DNA from: Clostridiales bacterium
Lineage (GTDB): Bacteria > Bacillota > Clostridia > Christensenellales > UBA1242
Direction of reading: 5' to 3'
Assembly (NCBI GenBank): GCA_918292005.1
Contig: CAKJZJ010000015.1
Coordinates: 1-52,203 of the forward strand
Length of the DNA stretch: 52,203 nt
The position numbers and the translations under genes were made by a program. Shown piece by piece: positions 14,701-26,700 of this stretch. Each line of letters opens with the position of its first letter. Within the stretch, counting starts at the first letter, position 1. The notes below the pieces were generated by a model, which was given only the letters and a program-made list of their open reading frames with translations, searched no databases and was not told the DNA's origin.

Positions 14701-17700
14701 TTATTGATATAATCAGTTAGCTCCTGAGCCCTACTTTCTAATGATTTTTCTGTACGTATACCACTTGCGTAACTATACATTAGAACCACAGATGATGCAA
14801 AGCCACTCTTATTAGTCTCTGCAATTATATCATTGATTGGTGTGTATGGAGTGGTAGACCAACCCAAAAATTCATAGTAATCGGTAATGAGTGAATTACC
14901 AGAGCCTAAGATATTGGTGGTATACATATTGGTAGTATATGTCCACTCAATGATTCTCTCATATCCATGATTGAGAGTGATGTATTGATTATTGAATAGA
15001 CTTATTTGTTGTGTATTTTTATCTTTCTCTACCCTAATGGTTATATATGGTGTTTCAAAATTGGTAGCCTTATTATTGCTAGCCAGATTTAATGTTTCGC
15101 CTGTAGTGGAATTAGGATCGGTAATATAGAATTTGATTGCTACGAAATTGCTACTCTGTGCACGCAAAACGACATGTCCATTCTCAACGATACTAGCGCT
15201 ATATTGTATTGTGCTACTAGGATCATAGACATTATCATTTCTATCTACCCAGCCACCAAAGTCCATACCAGATTCTTGTGCTACTGGTGTTGTTGTAGGC
15301 AGTTCGTAATATGATGCAAACCACGTTACATCTCCGTTTACAGGACTTAAATCGGTCTGTTTTACTAGATTGTCACCAACCATGGTAAAGTGCTGATATG
15401 TTTGTCCATTTTTAAGTATTACATTGTCGGTAGTCATATAATAAGTACCATTGAATGGAGCAACACTTAAGATAAAATCGGCACCTGTATCATTGGTAAA
15501 TACAATGTCATAGATATCTTGTACTTGGGCCTTGATGACGAAGACATATTTATTGAGTGTAGTATCAAAGGTCGATACACCTAGAATGTTTTTAATTTGT
15601 ATAGGTGCTCCCCAGCCACCTTCGCTATAAGAATTGTCAGAGATATCATACAACCATCCTACAGAAACAGTATTATTTTTCTCAATTATTACATTAGGCA
15701 ATGTAATATAATCACCATAGGATAATTTGCTATCACCATTAGTGTCTGAGTAAGTATAAGTCACACCATTGAGTACTTCACCATCGCCATCCTGGAATTC
15801 TACAACAAATTCGGAAGGAGCGAATACTGCGATGATATAAACTTCATTACGTAGTGTAATTGTATCATTATCAGATAGAGCATTACCATTTTCATCGGTC
15901 CATCTAATAAAGTCACAATATGAAATGTAAGCGTGAATATCGCCAATTCTGATAGTATCACCATATTTTAGGTCCAACACATAATTGTATTTTAGCGAAT
16001 TGAGCATATTAACGGAATAGCTTGCAATAACAGTCTTTAGTACACCGTCAGCATTGGTAACACCAATTGCATTCGAATAATCACCATAAGCGTAGCCTTC
16101 CCTAGATATAATGGCAGCACCGCTATAATAAGATATGGCCATGTGAACGGCTACTTTTGTAATCTTATACTCAAGAACAATATGAATATATGTGGAATCG
16201 CCTAGGTATGTATCAGTTAGATATGTACTAAAGTCATAGCCAACATTATATGCCCCATTCCACGTCATTGTCACGAATTCAAATCTCTCTGCACCTGTTA
16301 CATTATTATCTCTACCTAGGTACAGATATTGGCCAAATTCTAGAGCACCTAGATCGTAATGAACCACACCAGGCTCAATACTAGAATCGTATGTATAGTA
16401 TGTTGCATTAGGATTTAGTTTGCTGACAGCACCCTTAGCTGTAGATCTACCATCGCCTACCCAAATTTCTGCAACCAGACCTGCGATTGAATTATCGTCT
16501 TCATCTACATTTTTAAGATCTAATACAACACTAATGGTCTTTAGTTTGAATAATGCATAGACGGTAAGGCTGGTACGAACTTTGAACGTAATAGAACTAC
16601 TTGTACTACTTACAAAGTCGTAATTAGATGATGTAATAGTATTAAGATTTGCCTGTGTTACATCCAAGAAATTGGTACCATCATATAGTTTCCAACCTAC
16701 GAAGATATAATTATCGTCATAGCCGGAAGTATCTGTAAAGCTAGCCAGTGTAATAGCATTCTTGCGTGATACTCCCATTCTATCACCAGTAAAGAATGCT
16801 GTATCAACACTATCTATTTTAACTACAGAACATAGAGTATTCTGGTATTCTGCAGACTTAGGCGTAATGCCATCTTGTTCAACAACAACGCCATCTGCAC
16901 CAAATGAGAATAATTGATCTCTGTATACGATGTATACGTGATTGACCAATGTGCCATCTATAGAATGAACTCTATAATACTCATCCCCGTCACTTTCTAC
17001 GATGCCACACATGATACCTTCTGCAGAAGTATTATTGCCTTTGACTAATACGCCGTCATAGATATAGTAGTCATTTTCAAACATATCGATCAAATCAACG
17101 AAATTAATACCAGATGGTAATACAGAATCAAATGGAGATACTATATCTACAGAAGCCACTCCTGTCGATGGATTTATGCTAGCAATAACTTCGTCATAAT
17201 TGGAGATAAGCATATCCCCTGCTTCTAGAGTCCTGCTTACCTGAGAATATGTACCACTCTCTAGATCGGATAGACTAGCAAAATAATGTAAATATACAGT
17301 GTAAGATGTCTCACATGCAGGATATAATGTGATTTTGTACTCATTATCTGCTGTCTCTAGTAATTGAGCAGCAGTGCGCTGAGTGGATACTTGTCCACCG
17401 AAGAAGTCTTCATTTACACCCTGCAAATGCCAGTATTTGAAGATATTACCTGGCAGAGTAATAGTATCTGTAAATGTGGTGATTGTGTAAGATGCAGAGC
17501 CATCTAGGTGAATATAACTATGACTAGTGGTATCATCACCATCACCCAGAGTACCTAGGCCATCTACATTAAATTCAATAGTATATACAGGATTGAAATT
17601 CAGATAAATGATAGCATCACCGGTAACCAGATGAGAATTAATAATATTGGTACCATTGTCATCTAGAGAATAATTGGCAAAGTCAAAACCTGCAAGAGTA

Positions 17701-20700
17701 TGCAATGCCAAAATATCTGCATTGGTAAAGTCTACACTATCGTAGTAATTGAATGTTTGTGTAAGATCGGTAGAATTATCTACTAGTGTACCATTTTTAT
17801 ACCTTGCATTTAGTTTAAATGTAATATCGTGAGTAGCTACTCCCCATACTGCATAGAATGTAATAGTTTTGGTATTATCGTCGTAGATGTACGTGGATAA
17901 TTTGCTAGTATCTAGTGTGAATATATAAGACACATCTTCTATGTGGGTATATTCAGATGCTGGAATATTACTAAAGCCATAACCTGCTAGTGTGAAACCT
18001 GTATTACCCGCACCTACGATAGATACTCTAAAGAAGTCACGCATATCAATAGTGGCAGCACCCACATAAACTACAGGGGTACCTTCGGTAGTCATAGTCG
18101 CACTAAAAGTATTATTAGATAGACCTAATAATGTATCACTAGAATCGGCAATATTCACAGCAATATTATAGATTACTGAATATGCTGGATGATATGCATA
18201 ATCGTGAGTAATCTCATTTATAGTAGAGCAAAATTCGGTATAATCGCTAGAAGTAGCGATATTTTTATTATGTGTATCGCACAGACCTACTAGGCGATAG
18301 CCAGTGTGGTCATCCAGACTATCGTATGTAATTCCACCGAAACTAAAGTCTCTACAAGCAACAGACACTTCATCATATTTATCATAATATTCAGATGATA
18401 TAATATTCTCTTCATCATCGTAATATATTACACTATATCTAGTCTGCCAATTGGTATATATGGTGTACTCAGAGTATCCACCAATAGCAATACTATCCTG
18501 AGACACTCTATCATTTGCTGGATTGATGCCCAGATATGTCTCTGTAGTATTGGTACCATCACTCAATACGAATGTGTAACCTATGAGTTTATACTCGCCA
18601 TTCATGTGTGTATTAGGTGTAGTAAAAGTACTGCCATCTGGTAATGTCCAAGTGGTAGTTGAACCATTTAAATATTCAAATGTTGGTAGTGCAGCCAGAT
18701 TTATCCTAGCAGTAGTGAATAATGCTAGAGTATAATAACTCTCTACTACAGGATCGGTCGCACCACTAGGAGTGTATGTTACATCTATATTTGTACTAGT
18801 ATCGCTAGGATCGGTAATGTATAGATGCATAATAGTTGCACCAGATGCACTAGTAAATATAGCCGTAAATACATAATTGTACACATAGGTATATTCACCA
18901 CTATTCGCATCAATTACAGGAGCAATAAGCTCAATGGTATCTGCACTAGCATATACTACTGGATTGCCATTTGCTTCTACTAGACTACCATTGATAGTTA
19001 ATTGATATCCGGCAAATTGTTTGGTGTCTGACAGTGCTACTGGGACAACATTAGATATGATGTATTGTCTATCGGCACCATTCACTATAGTGCCAGATAT
19101 ATCTGTAGCCTCATATTTAGCCACTACCGAACCGATAGTAGTACTCGTATCTATCGGATCAAATGCGTATGAGATATTATATGTGTATTCATTATAGTAC
19201 ACAGCAGTAAATTCTATAATATTGTTTTCACCATTCACAAATGTAAAGTTGCCAGCACTTACCGTAAATGAAGAATGAACTAGATATTCGCTGCCATTAT
19301 ATGACCAACTATGAATTCTACGATTTGCAATAATTGCATTGTTTAGATCATCCTGAGATTTTAGGGTGATTGTAGAATTGAATGTGATATTTTCGTCTGA
19401 ATGTACACCATTATATGTGTATCTCAAGGTCATATTTGAGCCAATAGTTACTGCTTCAAAATTAACCTCTGCACGATTGCCTAGATTGATAGTATCGCCC
19501 ACATTATACACTATATTACCTATTGTTGTACATTTCCAACCCGTTAGAGTCTCGCCAGGTACACTAAATACTACACTTGTACCATCTGCTCTCTGACCTA
19601 CTGTGTAGCTTGCACTTGATACAACAAATGACTCTATACGGCCAGCATGTGTATAGTAATTGATTCTGAAAGAAGTTAGATTGTATTGAGCAGTCAAGCT
19701 CATATTGTCTTTACTGATTGTGTATGAAGATTCGGTATGAAGTGCACCATCTACATACCAACCTATAAATGCACCACCTGTTTTTTCAGGATTTGGTACA
19801 GTAATGGTTGCCCCCATAGGAACTTTGATAGAAGAACCTACATCGGCTGGAGCAATAGTTCCCAGACCGGTAAAGTCTGTATGTGATACTGCAATTCCAC
19901 TTGTAAATGTACCACCAGCTAGATTGATAGTTACTGTATATGTCTTTGGCTCAAGTGTGATAGAGAGACTACCAATTCTAGTATTCTCATCAAAATTGAT
20001 GCTATTTAGACTAATAGTTCCATTACCATATGATACTATGTCGTCACCACTCTTTACACTCTTGAATTTAAACCTAGTATCTATCTGTGAGAAGTCATAG
20101 GATAGATGATCCAGAGCAGATACAGATATGGCATCGGTCTTGCTAGATTTGGTCAAAGTAGAAGTATTTAGGTCGGTGGAAATAGTAATAGAAGTAGTAT
20201 CATTATTTGCTTCTACGCCATTCAAATATATAAGTTCAAGATTAAGTGTATATGTGATAGGTCTATAATTAACTTCTATTCTATGTACACTACTTGTAAC
20301 TTGGCTATATTTAGCCACAAGTGCGCTAGTATTGCTACTAATATATCCAGAAGTAGATGTATATGAATCAAATTCATATAGGGTATCTGGACTATTAGCC
20401 TCAACATTCAAAGTATTGAAGAAGTAGAGTACTACATCTGCACTATCATATATAGTTCCACTTGATAAAGTATTGTCGGTATAAACAAATTTACCAGTTA
20501 GATTCTCATCAGGATCTACTATTACCGAATAGTCTACACTACCATTATTAACGGTAATGGTAACAGTTTTGATTTGAGTATCATCTAGTACGAATACTGG
20601 GTATAGATATATAGTATCGCTATTGCCACAAACATCTGCAACCTCAATTGAACTATTGAAACCATATAAGCCATTTGTTGCACCTAGAGCATTGATCTCT

Positions 20701-23700
20701 GTACTGAAACCAACTAATGTATATTTGCCATAAATAGTAGTGGCAAATGTATTGATAGCAAAGCTCTCACCATAAGGTACTTTCACTACATCATTTGGAT
20801 TATTGGTTTTTATATTACCATCTTTATCTAGAATATGGTCTGCATATCCCTGAACCCATGTAATATGTGTAGGTAAATTGCTCGTATCAGAATTGATCTC
20901 TTTATATTTAAGATAAGGATCGGTTAGATTATCTATGAAATTGACAGCAATAGTATAGTCTTTACCCGTCCAATCAATTATGAATGCGTAAACATCACTA
21001 TTATTATTGCTCTCATTAGTAATTGCAGTAAAGATATTAGCATCACCCACATTCTGTGGATACATATATGTGCCAACACTATAAAGCCTATATTCATGTA
21101 TCTTCCATTTGCTAGGAACATAATTTTCGTATCCTGCAAGTGAATACAATGAATTGAATGCAGGAAGTACTACAGTCTTATCTAGGCCACCAGCAACAAT
21201 CTCACCGTCAGATGTAAAGTATCTATATCCATCATAACCCTCGAACGAGAATTTTTTGATAGGAATCATTTTGAGCACTACTTCTCTGCTATTAGTTAAT
21301 TCTACATCACACAGAGCATCAATACCATACACTTCACCATTTAGATTGAAGCCAGTTAGATAGTAATCAATATTGTCGTAATTGTAAGTATTGGTATTGC
21401 CACCAACCAAACTGACTGTCAGTAGATATCCATTCTCTAGACCATTAGCGGCGAGTTTATTTTGCAGTACAGATTTATTGATGTGGTGATAATTGTCATA
21501 GTCTACTGTAAACAATGTATTACCATTGAAAGTGAATGTTGCATGCAAATCACTACGCCATATAGCATACAGAGTATGATTGGCTGTAATATTGGTAAGA
21601 GTGGTAATAGGTTCCCCTACTATCTGTGTAGCATCTTCACTCCAACCAACCAAAGTGTAGTCCACTCTAGCAGGCTCAAATTCTATAGTATAATTAGATC
21701 CATTATCTACATAGACATGTCTATATTCTACAGTATTATCACCAGCATTTAGCATAAATGTGAGTTTTCTTATAACCCTAGCAATAATAGGGGTTAGAAC
21801 AACATCGCTGTCTTCTGTGACAGTAAACCCAGTGTTATTGTCAAAAAGTACATCTGTGCTATGCGACGATGCTGTATATGTAACTGTGAATCCGGACACA
21901 GCATAATAGTCATTGCCACCCACAATATGTTCAATATAATTACCATTGTCAAAGTATATTGTATTGACACCTTTTTTGTAGATAGTCTTTACAATATTTG
22001 CATCAAATGGTATTGTTTCTCCCCTAAAGAATGTGGACGTCTCTGGGGTAATAGTACTACCATTCAACTCGTATCCAAACTCTGCACAGTCGGCAGCGTA
22101 TGATAGAGTGTATTTGGTAGACCATACAGCTTTTAGACTTAGATTACTTTTGATATCAGATAGCAATGCATTATTCATTTCTGCATTTACTACATCTTCT
22201 GCCCAGCCAACAATACCACTGAGAGTAGTCTCATAGGAATGTGCTGTAGCAGATATCAGGTCTCTTACTCCAACTGAGTCACCATAGTATATTTCTAGTC
22301 CTAGATCGGCACTCGTATATGTGATTTCGTCTGTGCCATTTGGTCTAGCAACTTTTAGATTGATAGTGAATTGTTGTCTAATCCAGTCTGCCATCAAATC
22401 AATGGTCCAATTCTGTGTATCATTGATTAGAGTTGGTATATGATGTATTGTAATAGATCCACTTGGCTCTGCCCAATATGTTGCATATCCACTACTCAAA
22501 ACGATGATGTCATTGATATCTACAGATATATCGTATTTATTAATTACGCCGTCAGAATTATTGTCTGCTAAACCTGTAGGTAAATCATTATTATCTATGA
22601 TGCCATTACCATTGAAATCTATTATCCATGTATTGAATGCATTATCTGCAGTAAGATATGGCACATTACCACCGAATATTGTACTCAATGAATTCTCTAC
22701 ACCATCTACAACTGTAATGTCTGCAGGTAGCCCTGTAGTCTCTGGGTATGCAGAACGGAATCTGACAGTGTATTTCTGAGCACGTGTGCCTACAAAGATA
22801 TATTCAGTATTTTCATCAACCAAAAGTGGAATTTCAAATGCATCCCCAATGGCGTAATCATCATCACCAAGTTTCCAGCCTATGATTGTATAATAATTGC
22901 TATGGTAATCACTCAAATCACTTTCGCTAGGCATTACAACTGTTACACCATTTGTAACATTCCTAGTTTCTACTATCATGCCACCAACAACAAATTTTAC
23001 AACAACACTAATGTCGCCTTGATCAGGCTGACCAAATACTGCTACATAGGTTACATCACTGGTAGGTCTAATAACTGTACCATTAGCTGTAATAGATGCA
23101 CTATATGAGCCATCTATAAACATTTCTTGCCAACCTACGAAGTTGTATCCAGTCTTGGTAACATTCTTACTACCATTAGCATTGAGAACTATGGTCTCAC
23201 TACATACCCCATCATAACCGATAGTATATATGTCTACTTTATCTTCTGTGGTATTGTCGGTGAATGTAGCACCTTCCCCTGCACGATATGTTACACGAAG
23301 TGTTTTGGTAGGATAGATAGTAATAATTACATCATTACCATCTACATTGTGATTGTATCCAGTACTCTCGTATGTTGCGATAGGCATTAACGAATTGGTA
23401 TTGAATATTTTTACGTAATTATAATCATAACCAGCAATTTCTGTATATGCATCTAGTAATTTTACATTATATGTATTTCTATATGCATGGGTATTTTCAT
23501 TATATAGAGACACTGTCTCTCTTAGCATTTCTTCGGTATATAGTGCATTATTCTCGCTCACAACATTGTATATTACTACATCAAATGTCATATCAGCATA
23601 TAGTTTTACATTATATCCACCATAGGATACAGGATCGAAATCTTCTAGTCTACTATTGGTAATGAGTTCACCTTCAATAGAACCCACTCTCCAACCTACT

Positions 23701-26700
23701 AGTTTTAGATCCCCATATACTACTTGAGCAACATCTACATTGAATAGATATCCACCCACCTTGCTAGCATAATATATCTCGGACTGAGAATGTATCAACA
23801 TCTCATCCGTACCCCTATATGCATAGAATTCCATAGTTAGTATATTCTGTGTCTCTGCATATAGATATACATAACCTACATTTCCGTCCCAAGTCATATA
23901 CTTGTCGGCAAGTTCGTCAACCGATTTAAATGCACCACCAATATTGCCAACTAATTTTGCAGATAGGTCAAAGTAAACTTTTGCACCCGTAGTACCGTCA
24001 ATCAAGTACCAACGATTAACGTGCTTGTCATCACCTAGGCTTGTGAATGTATTAGGTTTGCCGTCAAGTAATGTGATAGTATCTGTAGCATTAAATAATG
24101 TACTAACACCATCATATGTGTCGGCACCATTAGTCTCGTCACTCTTGTACACGAATTGTACTCTATTAGGAGTCCACTCTGCTATAAATGTAATAGAGCC
24201 ATCAGCGAGTGCTGGGAAGTGAGAAGTACTGAACATTCTACCACTCGTGAATTCTCTATGATTATTTACACCATTTCTACCATCTGTATTATACAAACCT
24301 TTTAGTACATATCCAGGTTTCAAAGTTGCTAGTCTTACATTGATTTGACCTATTACTGCATTATAAAAATCCAATGTAATAGGGGTATTTTTTACTACTT
24401 CTAGTAGAGAATCTATGCCATCTGGCAAATCTTCATCGGTAATAGTAATAATCTCATCATGAGGAGTCCTTACTTGATAAATAATATTGTATGTTTCTTG
24501 CTTAAATGCTGCCCATAGTACTAATTGATATTCATTATTTACAATATCATAATATGTGATTGGGTCGCCACTATTTATTCTAACCATTGTATATACTGGA
24601 TCGCCATTGCCATCTAGTACTGGATTTTCATTCTCATCTAATACTGGGCTAGAGAGATCATAATAATACCAATGCGAGAATACATATGAACTATTCTGCG
24701 AATTATCGTATACAGTCGTATTGAGTACTGGTAATCTCACAGCTGTACCATAATTTACAATACCGGTCGTAACCGAATTACCCAATGATGAATCTGACAG
24801 GGTATTCTCTGTACCAGTAATGTCTTTTACTCTGTATATTAGCCTGATAGATCTCTTTTCGAAGTGTGCGTAGAAAGTATAATTAGAAGTAATCATATCA
24901 CTACTAATTACTAGCCCTTCTGGATTATCTGGCGTATAAACTATTGTACTAGTTCTACTACCTACAGAGTATCCTAGGAATAGATATCCATCGTGAGAGA
25001 ATAAGTCAGTTCTAATAGTATAACTATCGCCATACTCGATAAGTTCTTCTATTTTTTGACCACCGAATTGGCTATCATCTATGAATGTAAATTTGAATTG
25101 TTGTGGTTTCCAATTAGCCCTGAGATATACCGTATCATGCATGTCTCCTTCCAATTTGAAACCATATTTAGTGTCTGGTTTTGACTCCAAATATACCTGT
25201 CTAGTGCTGAAATCAAATACCAAACTTACACCCGTACCAAACTCGTGTTTTTCACCACTAGTATCTTCTACATACCAGCCACGGAATTCGTAGTGTTCCA
25301 TGCTAAGTTTGCTATTACCGGTGGTTATTTTCATTTTTAGATTGCTGTAATTATCGCTATATTTCCTGGTTGTTGGGAGTGTACCATTACCACCCTCGCT
25401 ACTATATGCAATCTTGAAATTCTGTGTCCATGCAGCATAGTAACTATCATTACCCATTACTTTGTATCTATTACTTGCCGATGGTTTTACCACATCTGGT
25501 TTGCTAAGGACATTGTCTGCATATTGAGTCTTTGACCAACCATCAAAGATGTACCCCTCTCTAACAGGTGCAGATGGATAAGCCTTGGTCGTGCCACCTT
25601 CTGCTTCAATAGCCCTATAAATTTCATTAGTACCATTATTGTAGTAGAAATTAATGGTATATATGTCTTTTTGCCAATAAACAACATAGGTTAAATTGTT
25701 ATTACCAATCGTAAAGAAGTAACTCTCTGGCACTCTCTCATAAATATATGTAGCCGTTCCCCTGAGTTGCCAACCCGCGAATGTACAATAATCTTTTTTC
25801 CAATTCAATTCGCCAACTATATAACTAGAGCTAGGGAATGGGAAAACTTCTCCCTGAATACCCTTGATAGCAAACGACCTAGCAGAAGAACTATTTTGCT
25901 CGGCAAATGTGATAGTGTAAATCCTAGACCATTGAGCATATAGATTCACATCTCTGCTCTCGGTATGTGTATATACATGGTCATTGATAATATAACCTTT
26001 ATTGCTGATATCTTCACTTGATTGATACCACGTGAGATACCACTGTACATCTTCGGCTTTGGAATTACTATTGGTTGTCCAGCCCATAAATCTATATTCT
26101 GGATTACCATTCAAAATAAAGTCGGAATATGTAACATCTTCTAGGCCCAAATCAATAATATTGAATGGCATACCCTGGCTAGCCTTGTCTCTACTAAACT
26201 CTCCAGAATTGTAGAATCTACCATAGTTATCATCGTATTTATACACTTTGATAGAGTCCACTGTCTTCTTGGCATTATTGTGGTTTTTATAGAAATTCAG
26301 ATTGTATTGCTTCCTAGTCCATTTAGAGAATAAATCAAAACTATATCTCTCATCACCCGGACTCAATTCACTAATATTCTCTGCTGGAGTTCCCAGTAAA
26401 ATATGTGTCGCATCGCCGTAGACATATTCAACGTAAGGAATACCACTGCTATTAATGCGAATTTCCATTTTATTATCTTTAGGACTAACTGGAATAGTAT
26501 AGTCTTCATCTAGATACCAACCACCGAATTCATATTCATCGGCACCATCACCATTACCACCTACTAGGTCGGATGTAAGTGTTTCGTCGGCATAGATATT
26601 TGCTACCGAATTAAGAGTGTCTAGATATTTGATAGTATGGCGTTTTTCGTATTCTTCGCCTACTGGATTTTTGATAACAAAGTCATTATTTACTTTGAGC

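Noticed and set aside
22500..22640. Dockerin module or LPxTG-like anchor in the giant protein (LPTG in DLPTGLA)
   Set aside because: The loops are too close together for a standard dockerin, and LPTG is internal without a hydrophobic tail; kept only as calcium-loop motifs.
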